A DNA stretch of 64,000 nucleotides from Clostridia bacterium (GCA_017380575.1 JAFODS010000028.1:62001-126000), one strand, 5' to 3'. Positions 27,836 through 36,043 are shown, counted from the first letter of the stretch. The notes: generated from the letters alone by a model not told the origin. Numbers and translations: made by a program.

Positions 27836-28666
27836 CTAAACCTTTTTAGCTAAAAAATAATACTTGCTCATTAACTTGTTGCAAAACGGGATTTTAATTA
27901 AAATCTTTGCAACAAATTTTAAAACTTTAAATATAAAAGTTTTCGTTATATAAACAACAACAGACTCTGTCCAACGATGTGGGTGAATGCTGATAATATT
28001 GCCCTTAGTCTTGTCTAATGCCTCTGATAAATAATCAAGATTTTTATAAGGGATGTTTTTATCATCAGTATTGACAATATCGTTATTTATCGGGTCATAG
28101 ATAAGCTTGAACATTCGTCCCGCATCTGAGAAATACAGATAATCTGTCGGGATTTTCTCTTTAAAATTAACCATTATATCCGAAATTTCCGGATATAATT
28201 CACTCACCTTTTCATTTCTGAAAAAGTCACGGTTTGAGTGATATCCCACACGTTCAACAATCGGATTGCCGTGCTGACAAACAGTTATAATATTAAATCC
28301 GTTATCCTCAAACAACCTTTTGTTTTTTTCAAACTCTTCGGTTGCTTTTTCAAAATCACCTTTGCAAGCATCAAGTACATCGTAATGATACGATATTTCA
28401 TGGCCCATTTGCTGTATTTTTTTCAGCAATTCGACATTATTGTTACTTTCAAGCAGATAAGCCTGAACATAATACGAACCTCTGTGACCGTACTGCTTTT
28501 CTATCTGAGCAATCCTAAAGGCATGTGAAACATCGGTTTCGACATCGTGCTTTAAAACGATGTAGTTACCTGAATCTGATTTAACTTCACATGCAGGAAT
28601 GCTTATAAAACCTTTTTCTTTTAACGTTGAGCAAAACTCAGCCCACTTTTTGTATACAAAAATCAT
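27836..28666 (-). CDS. Polysaccharide deacetylase-like protein
   Basis: The 276-aa protein has IVLKHDVETDVSHAFRIAQIE (metal-type Asp/His), GHEISYHYDVLD, CQHGNP and a C-terminal IISIHPHRW, a pattern of the NodB-like polysaccharide deacetylase fold found in glycan loci. A hydrophobic C-terminal segment (~235-276) could anchor it. It could remove N-acetyl groups from the glycan or its precursors, but the first HD motif is unusual (KHDVETD) and some homologues are inactive. It overlaps the downstream end of the cytidylyltransferase gene by 4 bases. Confidence 0.7.
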   Translation of the reverse strand: MIFVYKKWAEFCSTLKEKGFISIPACEVKSDSGNYIVLKHDVETDVSHAFRIAQIEKQYGHRGSYYVQAYLLESNNNVELLKKIQQMGHEISYHYDVLDACKGDFEKATEEFEKNKRLFEDNGFNIITVCQHGNPIVERVGYHSNRDFFRNEKVSELYPEISDIMVNFKEKIPTDYLYFSDAGRMFKLIYDPINNDIVNTDDKNIPYKNLDYLSEALDKTKGNIISIHPHRWTESVVVYITKTFIFKVLKFVAKILIKIPFCNKLMSKYYFLAKKV

Positions 28667-29088
28667 TCTTTATTAAGCCTCTCGCGCAGAATAGTTGACG
28701 AAATTCCATCTGTATGTGAAAGATAAACCACAGTACAGCCCTCTGTTGCGAACTCTTTTTCGTAATTATCCCAAGCAGGTGTACCCTGCCAATCAGATCC
28801 GACAAAAACAGCATCAACGTTGTACTTCTTTACGGCTGAAAGCTTATCCATATCATTCTGTAAAACTACCTTATCAACATACTTGATAGAATCAACAATC
28901 TCAACTCGTTCTTCTTCGCAGATAATGGGTTTCTTGTTTTTTCTCTTTATACAGAGTTCATCAGTTGTAACTCCGACAATAAGATACTCACACTGTTCTT
29001 TTGCTCTTTTAATTATATTGAGATGCCCGATATGAAACATATCGTATACGCCTGTTGTGTAGCCTATTTTGTACTTCTTTTCAGCCAT
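28663..29088 (-). CDS. CTP-dependent cytidylyltransferase (TagD/glycerol-3-P type)
   Basis: The 141-aa protein has the HxGH site in GYTTGVYDMFHIGHLN, the KR-containing IKRKNKKP loop, VFVGSDWQGT and the GISSTILRERL motif, all typical of glycerol-3-phosphate or phosphocholine/ethanolamine cytidylyltransferases. It makes a CDP-alcohol from CTP. With LicD about 2 kb away in the operon it likely supplies the CDP donor for phosphodiester decoration. ATG 29088 is used; an in-frame TTG at 29094 overlaps the upstream stop. Confidence 0.9.
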   Translation of the reverse strand: MAEKKYKIGYTTGVYDMFHIGHLNIIKRAKEQCEYLIVGVTTDELCIKRKNKKPIICEEERVEIVDSIKYVDKVVLQNDMDKLSAVKKYNVDAVFVGSDWQGTPAWDNYEKEFATEGCTVVYLSHTDGISSTILRERLNKE

Positions 29089-29090
29089 AA

Positions 29091-29918
29091 TCAAACCGTC
29101 TTTCTGGCAAAATTTTTAAACACCCAACTGCGGAGTTTATTAGGTAATAAAACCTGGACAACAAATCTTTCACCAACATTTACAGCAAATCTGCCCAAGC
29201 CGATAATTTTATTATCCAACATAAATTTCTGCAATTTTGCTTCACTCATAAAATACTTTGTTCCGCCACGTCGCTGATACATTTCCTTGCCGATACGAAC
29301 ATTAACAAGATAATCCGGCAAATTGGCAAATTTTGCACCATCAAGAAATAGGCGAAGCCACAAATATGTATCCTCTTCGCAGTACCAATCAATGTATCCG
29401 CCGACGCTGTCAACACGGCTTTTTTTGAACATAACCGTGACCTGATTCATCGGGCAGCGTTTCTTCATATCTTCTTTTATTGATGCATCATCAGATTTGA
29501 CAACACGTGCTTCGACAATATTATCCGGTGTACCGACAAATTCGGTGATGTTTCCGCCTACAATAGTAAGCTTGGAATCGCTTTCAAACATTGCAAGTTG
29601 CTTTTCGAATCTGTCCTCTGCACTGATATCATCCGCATCCATTAAAGCCACAAGCTCGTTTGAACAGTTGTTCAGACCGACTCGACGAGCTTCTCCGTGT
29701 CCCTTATTTTCAGGCAAACGGATAACTTTGAATATTGAATTTTGCTCAAAAGGGTTAATTACATCATCAAGCTCCTGCGGAACAGGACCATCAACAACAA
29801 GAACTACTTCATCGGGTTTTCTTGTCTGATTAAGGATACTGTCAACCGCTGTTCTGAACCATTCCGGATTATCCTTGCCGTAAACACACATGGATACAGA
29901 AAATTTTGTATCAGGCAT
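29091..29918 (-). CDS. Family 2 glycosyltransferase
   Basis: The 275-aa GT-A protein has FSVSMCVYGKDNPEWF, VVLVVDGP, GHGEARRVGLNNCSNELVALMDADDIS (with the DxD-type metal site) and EEDTYLWLRL. Three ATGs stand in a row; the third (29918) has the best distance to GGAGG. It lies directly after the priming sugar transferase, so it may add an early sugar of the repeat unit. Specificity is unknown. Confidence 0.92.
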   Translation of the reverse strand: MPDTKFSVSMCVYGKDNPEWFRTAVDSILNQTRKPDEVVLVVDGPVPQELDDVINPFEQNSIFKVIRLPENKGHGEARRVGLNNCSNELVALMDADDISAEDRFEKQLAMFESDSKLTIVGGNITEFVGTPDNIVEARVVKSDDASIKEDMKKRCPMNQVTVMFKKSRVDSVGGYIDWYCEEDTYLWLRLFLDGAKFANLPDYLVNVRIGKEMYQRRGGTKYFMSEAKLQKFMLDNKIIGLGRFAVNVGERFVVQVLLPNKLRSWVFKNFARKTV

Positions 29919-29920
29919 CA

Positions 29921-30601
29921 TCATACCTCCAGGAGATCTTTTGCTTCTTTCTGGCGAAGTTCATATTCTTCGTTTGTCACTTCACCTTTTTGCAGCAGAT
30001 AGTCACCAAAGTCAAGGTCGCTTGCCGTTCCTTCTCGTACTGTATCTGCTCTTTCAAAAACTTTTATTACTGTTTTGAAAACAATCTTTGCATCATTCAA
30101 AAACGTTATTCCGTTTTCTATGTACTCAATATCATACTCAAATTTCTTTTCCCAGCTGATATTGTTTCTTCCGTTAACCTGAGCCCAACCTGTTAATCCG
30201 GGCATTACACTGTGACGTACCCTCTGCTTCGGCGTCATAAACACCATATCGCGTACCAACTGCGGTCTGGGACCTACAATTGACATATCACCTTTGAGAA
30301 TATTTATAAGTTCAGGTAATTCATCCATTGACGTTGCACGAAGAAACCTTCCGTACCTTGTAAGACGCTTGTCATCAGGTAAAAGCTTTCCGTCAGCATC
30401 TTTTTTATTGGTCATTGAACGGAATTTTATTAACTTGAAAATCTTTTCGTTCTTTCCCGGTCTTGGTTGTGTGAAGAACGGATTGCCTCTCATCTGAACA
30501 GCACCGATAATTATAAGCACCAACATCAATGGTGAAAGTATCACCAAGGCTATCAGAGAAAGTAAAAAATCTATTGTTCTTTTAAAAAACTTTTGGTACA
30601 T
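29921..30601 (-). CDS. Priming sugar-phosphate transferase (PglC/EpsL type)
   Basis: The 226-aa protein has one N-terminal membrane helix (FFKRTIDFLLSLIALVIL region) followed by the mono-topic phosphoglycosyl transferase core: KFRSMTNKKD, RYGRFLRATSMDELPELINILKGDMSIVGPRP split over two blocks, and PGLTGWAQVNGR. It loads the first sugar phosphate onto undecaprenyl phosphate. It directly follows an aminotransferase of the PglE/LegC type, suggesting an amino-sugar (bacillosamine-like) first residue. The start is ATG 30601, nine bases after GAGG; a TTG at 30625 lies in the upstream gene. It is the second such enzyme of the locus. Confidence 0.92.
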   Translation of the reverse strand: MYQKFFKRTIDFLLSLIALVILSPLMLVLIIIGAVQMRGNPFFTQPRPGKNEKIFKLIKFRSMTNKKDADGKLLPDDKRLTRYGRFLRATSMDELPELINILKGDMSIVGPRPQLVRDMVFMTPKQRVRHSVMPGLTGWAQVNGRNNISWEKKFEYDIEYIENGITFLNDAKIVFKTVIKVFERADTVREGTASDLDFGDYLLQKGEVTNEEYELRQKEAKDLLEV

Positions 30602-30612
30602 ACCTAAAAACC

Positions 30613-31872
30613 TCAATCGAAGCAACTTCTCACGATTTCAATAATAGCATTCTGCTCATCTGCCGTCATTTTTATATCGCTGGGCAAACACAAGCCACGC
30701 TCAAAAATATCCATACTTACATCAAAAATTCCACCTTTGATGTAAGCGTTTGTTTTAGCTCTTAATGAACCGCTTTTTGTTACGAACTCATGCATACGGT
30801 ACATCGGCTGCATATGCATCGGCTTCCACAGCGGTCTGCCTTCTGCATTGTAGCTTGCAAGCTTTTCAAGAATTTCTGTCGGACAAGTCTTGCCTTTCTC
30901 CTTAACATAGAGGGCATTGGAATCGTCCCTTACCTGACGGCACATATAATCCTTATCGATAATCATAGCCGAAAGCCAATAGTTAGGCTCAGTTTCATCA
31001 ACTATAGGATTCATTTTTACAGGAAGATCTTTGAATCCTTCTCGATAACGCTCATAAAGCATTTTTTTACGTTCAATATGTTCTTCGAGGTACTTGTACT
31101 GACCGCGGATAACACCTGCAACAACATTGCTCATACGGTAGTTATATCCAACCTCTTCGTGCTGATACCACGGTGCATTCTCCCTTGCCTGTGTTGACCA
31201 TTTGCTTGCCTTGTTTGCAACTTCCTTGTCATCAGTAAGAAGACATCCGCCTGCCGAACCCGTAATGATTTTATTTCCGTTATAGCTTATTGCGGAATAA
31301 TCACCGAACGAGCCGCACTGTCTGCCGACAACTGTTGCACCCATAGCTTCGGCAGCATCTTCAATGAGAAGTGCACCGTGCTTTTCACAGATTTCTTTGA
31401 TTTTATCAATTCTTCCCGGGAAGCCGTAAAGCTCAGCATAAACAACAAGCTTGACATCCGGATAAAGTTCAAATGCTTTTTCAAGAGCAACGGGATCCAT
31501 ATTCCATGAATCCTCTTCAGTGTCAATAAAAACAGGGATACCGCCTTCATAAACAACCGGATTAAGTGTTGCTGCAAAAGTCATATCGGAGCAGAAAACA
31601 CGCCTGTTTTCGAGTGCACCGTGGCTGATTGCAGGTCTGCCGTAAAGTCTTTCACCTGCAGCCTTAACCGTGAGGTGGAGTGCTGCAGTACACGACGAAA
31701 GACCTACCGCGTATTTCTTTTCAGCCTTTTGAGCTGCTATACGTTCAACCTCGTTGATGTTTGCACCAACTGTAGACATCCAGTTTGTTTCATAGGCTTC
31801 TTTCATATATTCAAGCTCTTCTCCGTGCATTGTCGGAGTAGCCAGCCATATTTTCTTACTGAATCTTTCCAA
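30613..31872 (-). CDS. DegT/DnrJ/EryC1-type PLP aminotransferase (PglE/LegC-like)
   Basis: The 419-aa protein has IWLATPTMHGEELEYMKEAY, GLSSCTAALHLTVKA, IEDAAEAMGA and SYNGNKIITGSAGG, where Lys forms the PLP Schiff base. It aminates a 4-keto nucleotide sugar. The start appears to be TTG 31872, 8 bases after GAGGG; no ATG fits, since the first Met is inside the conserved PTMHGEE block. A matching 4-keto sugar could come from the CapE-type dehydratase encoded later, as no dedicated PglF-type dehydratase is seen. It lies between the nucleotidyltransferase and priming-transferase genes. Confidence 0.9.
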   Translation of the reverse strand: MERFSKKIWLATPTMHGEELEYMKEAYETNWMSTVGANINEVERIAAQKAEKKYAVGLSSCTAALHLTVKAAGERLYGRPAISHGALENRRVFCSDMTFAATLNPVVYEGGIPVFIDTEEDSWNMDPVALEKAFELYPDVKLVVYAELYGFPGRIDKIKEICEKHGALLIEDAAEAMGATVVGRQCGSFGDYSAISYNGNKIITGSAGGCLLTDDKEVANKASKWSTQARENAPWYQHEEVGYNYRMSNVVAGVIRGQYKYLEEHIERKKMLYERYREGFKDLPVKMNPIVDETEPNYWLSAMIIDKDYMCRQVRDDSNALYVKEKGKTCPTEILEKLASYNAEGRPLWKPMHMQPMYRMHEFVTKSGSLRAKTNAYIKGGIFDVSMDIFERGLCLPSDIKMTADEQNAIIEIVRSCFD

Positions 31873-31924
31873 AACCAAATCCCTCTTTTTGTAAAGTTTC
31901 TTATAAAAAATCTTATATTAATGA

Positions 31925-33082
31925 TTATTTTAAACCTAATTTATCTAGCAAATTATGGTCATAATCACTTTTTGATACCGTTTCAAGTCTGTTGACATAC
32001 GTATTCTTAAAACCCTTCTTTTTGCCGAACAAAAGTGAAAAAATCCTGTGAAACTCATAAAATGGTGTCAGAAACGGACACTTTTCAAGTATCGGATAAT
32101 CTCTTTTTAAATATCTGTACGGAACAAAAAGTCGGGAAATCATATATCTTACCTTGCTGCCGGAGCGTTGGTTTACTGACTCGGCTCTTGTTTTTGCTGA
32201 GCCGAAAATTCCGCCTTCAAGAATATATTTTTCCATCTGCAATGTTGTTTCGTCGTGTTCATCATCGCAGAACCACACACGGCTGAGTTTTCTTGCACTT
32301 TCGGCAAAAGTTAAAAGTTTACCCCTTTTCAGAGTTTTATTTATTTCGGCGGTATATCCGCACTTGTTATCTATAAGCATCAGGTCGATGAACGGACGCA
32401 ATCCGCATCCGCCGAGTCTGAAATGCTTTGCCATATGAAGAATATGATAGTAATAAAAAATCTCATCACTGAGCTTATATCTGTAATCCGAACCATCGCA
32501 AGGCTCTGCTTTTTTCCAGACATCCTTAAGAACGGACGAATAAAGCGGCGATTTTTTATTGGCAAGTAATTTATAATGAAGTTCGATAACTGTTTTATTA
32601 GCTGAAACAAAAACAATATCGTGTTTACTTTCACCTTTTTTTGAATAATCTTTAATGCTAAAAATTGCCTCCGAAGCCTTCTTCAGATCTTTTTCTTTAA
32701 CAAGAATATCAATATCACAGCTTGTTCTCATCCAAGGTTGAGGATACAGGTTGCGTATTTCAGCACCTTTCAGAGGGATATACGGAATACCTTTTTCCTC
32801 TAACACTGAACAAACCTCGTTTAAAGATTCATTCAACTTTTCCTGTTCAAAAACAGCTTTATAAAACTCGTTCATAAACTGACCTTGCTGAGGACAGTTT
32901 GCAAAATAGCCGTTGTTATTCAGTGCTGAAGCTATAAGATGTGCAACGTTATGCTTATAAGACATTAAAAGCAACTCAACAAAATCTTTTTCGGTTAACA
33001 AAGCATTATCTGACAAACAAAGTTCCTGTTGAAAAACTTCGTGTTTTATGAGATTCATTAAAATTTTGTCGGTTTGCTCCAT
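31925..33082 (-). CDS. NTP_transf_5 family nucleotidyltransferase
   Basis: The 385-aa protein carries the motif IPLKGAEIRNLYPQPWMR followed by SCDIDILV, with Asp123 and Asp125 as the metal pair of a nucleotidyltransferase-fold protein (Pfam NTP_transf_5, mostly uncharacterised). It resembles members found next to PqqD-like and HprK-related proteins in glycan and peptide-modification loci. It is the sixth gene of the third transcription unit, after the S26 peptidase. It may transfer a nucleotide or nucleotide-linked group to the peptide, to a protein or to a sugar; none is proven. Confidence 0.82.
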   Translation of the reverse strand: MEQTDKILMNLIKHEVFQQELCLSDNALLTEKDFVELLLMSYKHNVAHLIASALNNNGYFANCPQQGQFMNEFYKAVFEQEKLNESLNEVCSVLEEKGIPYIPLKGAEIRNLYPQPWMRTSCDIDILVKEKDLKKASEAIFSIKDYSKKGESKHDIVFVSANKTVIELHYKLLANKKSPLYSSVLKDVWKKAEPCDGSDYRYKLSDEIFYYYHILHMAKHFRLGGCGLRPFIDLMLIDNKCGYTAEINKTLKRGKLLTFAESARKLSRVWFCDDEHDETTLQMEKYILEGGIFGSAKTRAESVNQRSGSKVRYMISRLFVPYRYLKRDYPILEKCPFLTPFYEFHRIFSLLFGKKKGFKNTYVNRLETVSKSDYDHNLLDKLGLK

Positions 33083-33095
33083 AATGTTTCTCCGG

Positions 33096-33560
33096 TTATC
33101 TTTTGTTTTTTATTCTTCTTACCTTAAACCACAAACGCATAAAAAGAGGACGAATCGGTGTAAGAAACTCCCATATAAATACAAGTGTTTTCCAATAAAC
33201 CGACTCAGGGCTTTTCTGTTTACCCTTTCGTTCAATTTCACTGACACAGGCAACCACCTGAGATTTTTCAATCTTTTCACACTTCGTTTGTGCATCACCG
33301 CAAAGAAGCATTGAACCGTCTGAATTGATCTTTTTAATTCTGTGTAAAACGAGTGAGCCGTTTATTCTTTTAAAAAGAATAATACTTCCGGTTCTTAAGT
33401 CGTTTTCCGTATGTTTCCTGAGATAGACCATATCACGTCTGCTTATAAGAAAAGGATTCATGCTGCTTCCCGAAACACAGAGAGGTACAGTTGCACCTTC
33501 GGCAATTAAATTTTCAATTGAATCTGAAATCTCTTCTACCGAACAGTTCAACTTTTCCAT
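33096..33560 (-). CDS. S26/S24-family signal peptidase-like protease
   Basis: The 154-aa protein has the nucleophile motif CVSGSSMNPF (Ser33) and a second box VLHRIKKI, with His73 where bacterial signal peptidases have Lys, as in the archaeal/ER type, and LLCGDA after it. A hydrophobic C-terminal segment (~120-140) may hold it at the membrane. It may cleave the leader of the 94-aa candidate precursor encoded two genes upstream, since the ABC exporter lacks a C39 peptidase domain. That partnership is inferred from gene order. Confidence 0.82.
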   Translation of the reverse strand: MEKLNCSVEEISDSIENLIAEGATVPLCVSGSSMNPFLISRRDMVYLRKHTENDLRTGSIILFKRINGSLVLHRIKKINSDGSMLLCGDAQTKCEKIEKSQVVACVSEIERKGKQKSPESVYWKTLVFIWEFLTPIRPLFMRLWFKVRRIKNKR

Positions 33561-33563
33561 AAT

Positions 33564-34325
33564 TCACCTAAAAATTTCATTGTATGTCAATCTTACAGCC
33601 TCTTCGTCAGGTCTGCATTCAAGAAGAAAAACAGGAACTTTTTTTAAAAGACTGTCAAAAGTATCCAGAGTCTTATTAAGACAATCTTTATCCCAATGAG
33701 GCAAAAAGATATGTGGCATAAGATACTCTGTTGCAGTTTCATTAAGCTTTGTTATATGGTTTTCGGCAGATTGCATTAAAACAACAATCGCACTTAGCGG
33801 TGCTTTTTTGTTAAGACAATACTCTGATGATCCCTTCCAAGGAAGACCGTAAGCAAAAAAGGTTCCGTCTGTTTCACGTACAAAAGCTTTGTCACCGTTT
33901 ACGATTTCAGCACCGAGGAAGTTCCTCCAGAGTTCGGCCTGAGTTGTCTTTCCGACACCGGAATAGCCTGTAAAAAGAATTCCTTTTACGTTAAGCGTTA
34001 CAAACGAAGAATGTGTAAGCAAAGCGTTGAAAGAAGAAAATCGCGAACAGATTGCCGCAAGCGGTAAAGCAAAATCTTTGTCGTATTCCGGATGGTAATA
34101 CGAAACGACCTCACTCCAATCGTTATTTGCAAAAAGAATATCGCCGTTTTTACCTCTTAACAGATGTTCCGGTTTTTCCAAAGCATACTGTACAGAATGA
34201 CATTCCAGCATTTTATCTTCAAATTTAATTCTTATTACCGAATCTTTTTCGCAAGTTAAAAACTCTTCTGCGAAACTACAGTTTTCTTTCTGCCAGTCAA
34301 CTGACAGGTCTGCAATTTTTATCAT
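33564..34325 (-). CDS. HprK-related P-loop kinase
   Basis: The 253-aa protein has a Walker A loop GYSGVGKTTQ (120-127) after a beta-strand GILF, a D145 in IVNGDKAFV, and FAYGLPWKGSSEYC, a pattern shared with HPr kinase/phosphorylase and the HprK-related kinases of PqqD-associated systems. The N-terminal ~110 residues are unlike classical HprK. Target is unknown; a peptide, protein or sugar is possible. Its ATG overlaps the candidate precursor stop (ATGA), so expression is coupled one-to-one with that peptide. Confidence 0.82.
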   Translation of the reverse strand: MIKIADLSVDWQKENCSFAEEFLTCEKDSVIRIKFEDKMLECHSVQYALEKPEHLLRGKNGDILFANNDWSEVVSYYHPEYDKDFALPLAAICSRFSSFNALLTHSSFVTLNVKGILFTGYSGVGKTTQAELWRNFLGAEIVNGDKAFVRETDGTFFAYGLPWKGSSEYCLNKKAPLSAIVVLMQSAENHITKLNETATEYLMPHIFLPHWDKDCLNKTLDTFDSLLKKVPVFLLECRPDEEAVRLTYNEIFR

Positions 34326-34606
34326 ACGTTCTGTGAACTACTGAAGCAAAAGAAATAAGCTTCAAATGCACCTTGCTCTTTAACCTTTGTCATAAGGTCA
34401 TTGTAATAATGGACGAAATCTGTACCAGGAAGATTCTGAGATACTGCAAGCCTACCTGTGTACAACTCTCGGCAACCGTCCTGAAGGTTTTTAAACTGGA
34501 TAACAGCCATACCGCCAATCACATCATCACCGACCGAAGCAGCGATGCTTTCATTAAGATTGAGAGCGATAAGCTTACTTTCCGGAGCTACATATTTTTT
34601 CTTCAT
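34322..34606 (-). CDS. Candidate RiPP precursor peptide
   Basis: The 94-aa protein has a leader-like N terminus (residues ~3-24: KKYVAPESKLIALNLNES then IAAS) and a gap-rich second half containing Cys45, Cys87 and an aromatic C-terminal stretch YFFCF. Leaders of the form KKYxxPExxxIxLN occur in short ORFs beside PqqD/radical SAM genes. It is fused by ATGA overlaps to the radical SAM gene upstream and to the kinase gene downstream. No homology-based function can be given; an alternative is a small regulatory or chaperone protein. Precursor status is inferred from context and shape. Confidence 0.6.
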   Translation of the reverse strand: MKKKYVAPESKLIALNLNESIAASVGDDVIGGMAVIQFKNLQDGCRELYTGRLAVSQNLPGTDFVHYYNDLMTKVKEQGAFEAYFFCFSSSQNV

Positions 34607-35661
34607 AATTCTGTCTCCTTCTTTTTTATGTCATATAACTGTTTAAGTTGTTTTGCTATATTGCAGAAGTCCTCGTCAATTTTTTCAGGGTGTCCGCTTT
34701 CTGCACAAAGCACTGCGGGACAACGCTGACAAAATTCTTTCCATTCGCAATCCGAACACTCTTTTGGATTTTTTATTTTTTCAAGCTGAGTGTACAGGTT
34801 TTTGAAATCGTTACTGATATTCCCTGAATAATCTACACAAGGTTCGTTCATAAATGAACAAAGCTGAAGCTTGCCATGCCAGGTGATATAAAGTGATTTA
34901 CGGTAACTTGCACACATTGAGAAAGGCAATTCAGGAAAACGGTATTTGCTCTTCTCTAAATCTTCTAAAGTATATTCGTATGAAAAATCCGCAATACCTA
35001 ATCTTGAAGTTTCTGCAGTGTTTTCTGCACCTCGTGAAGATTTCACAACAGAAACGGTATGCTGAAGCGGTACTTTCTTTTCTCGTGCAAACTGATAAAT
35101 CTGCTGAAGATCATCCGCATTTTCTTTCACTATTGTTGAAGAAAGAGTAAGCGGTACACCGGCTTCTTTAATAAGGTCAATTGCCTTTGAAACACGGTCA
35201 AAACCGTCGGACACTCCGCACATTCTTCGATAAGTTTCATTGCTTGCACCGTATACAGTAACTTGCATATTGTGCGGCATTCCGTAAAGACGAAATTTTT
35301 CCATTGCAGTTTCATCAATAAGATAACCGTTGGAAAAAATTGTAATCCAGAACCCCATCTTATTAAGACGGCTGTAAATATCCCAGAAATCAGGATGAGT
35401 AAAAACCTCACCGCCGGTAAGCAGGATTTTAAGGGTCCCCATTTCGCGGAGCTTTTCAGCAATTTTAATCCACTCATCTGCAGTAAGAATTTTCCCTTGA
35501 AGTTCCGCCTGTTCTTTGTCAAGACGGACATAACACATAACGCATTTAAAATTACAGAAAGGTGTCAGTTCAAACGTTACCGAGAAAGGTGCGCAATGTT
35601 CAACCGCCCATAAATTGAGCTTCGCCAAAAATCCGTCGCCGAAGTTTTCGCAACCCAGCAT
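34603..35661 (-). CDS. Radical SAM/SPASM enzyme
   Basis: The 352-aa protein binds the radical-SAM [4Fe-4S] cluster through C36-x3-C40-x2-C43 in TPFCNFKCVMCY and has the TGGEVF GG-motif (~82-86). A C-terminal SPASM-type region holds Cys250, 268, 275, 302, 305, 311, 314, 319 and 333 and may bind auxiliary clusters. Such enzymes form C-C or C-S cross-links, epimerise or otherwise alter peptides. The PqqD-like partner directly upstream (TAATG overlap) supports a peptide substrate, most likely the next gene's product. Confidence 0.9.
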   Translation of the reverse strand: MLGCENFGDGFLAKLNLWAVEHCAPFSVTFELTPFCNFKCVMCYVRLDKEQAELQGKILTADEWIKIAEKLREMGTLKILLTGGEVFTHPDFWDIYSRLNKMGFWITIFSNGYLIDETAMEKFRLYGMPHNMQVTVYGASNETYRRMCGVSDGFDRVSKAIDLIKEAGVPLTLSSTIVKENADDLQQIYQFAREKKVPLQHTVSVVKSSRGAENTAETSRLGIADFSYEYTLEDLEKSKYRFPELPFSMCASYRKSLYITWHGKLQLCSFMNEPCVDYSGNISNDFKNLYTQLEKIKNPKECSDCEWKEFCQRCPAVLCAESGHPEKIDEDFCNIAKQLKQLYDIKKKETEL

Positions 35662-35930
35662 TATTCCAACGCTCCCTGTTCTTTTAATGAACCAATGAAT
35701 TTTTCAACATCTTCGGTTGCAACAGAAGTTTCAACATCATAATTTTCAATAAGAATTTCCGTAAGTTCTTCAACTGTCGCACCTTTTTCAAGAGCACCCC
35801 ACAAAAGCTCTCCGCTTTCGCTCAGTGCAATCATTCCGTGCATCTCTGATGTCTGTGCACCAACAGGAACAGCCATTACATATTCACCTATTTTTCGGAC
35901 AACAAAGCCGTTCTTTACACGATACACCAT
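35661..35930 (-). CDS. PqqD-like RiPP recognition element protein
   Basis: The 89-aa protein matches the PqqD shape: an N-terminal beta region (RKIGEYVMAVPVG), SGELLWGALEKGATVEELTEI and a helical tail with EDVEKFIGSLKEQGALE. It would bind the leader peptide and present it to the radical SAM enzyme. The start is ATG 35930, close behind GGGAGG; a GTG at 35948 overlaps the ribosome site. It is the first gene of the third transcription unit of the glycan locus and has its own promoter. Confidence 0.88.
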   Translation of the reverse strand: MVYRVKNGFVVRKIGEYVMAVPVGAQTSEMHGMIALSESGELLWGALEKGATVEELTEILIENYDVETSVATEDVEKFIGSLKEQGALE

Positions 35931-35973
35931 ACTTCCTCCCAGAAACACTACACCTATCTTATTTTACCGATAA

Positions 35974-36002
35974 ATTATAGCATTTTAACGCCATTAAATC
36001 AA
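35974..36002 (-). promoter_or_regulatory. Promoter of the RiPP-glycan operon
   Basis: On the minus strand TTGATT (35997-36002) and TATAAT (35974-35979) with a 17-base spacer lie 44 bases before the PqqD-like ATG and just after the terminator of the ABC gene. It is the only good promoter found before the 24-gene run ending at 13512. Confidence 0.72.
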
Positions 36003-36043
36003 TATTTTATTGTAAAAAATAATCGTAAATTTGAACAAATTGA

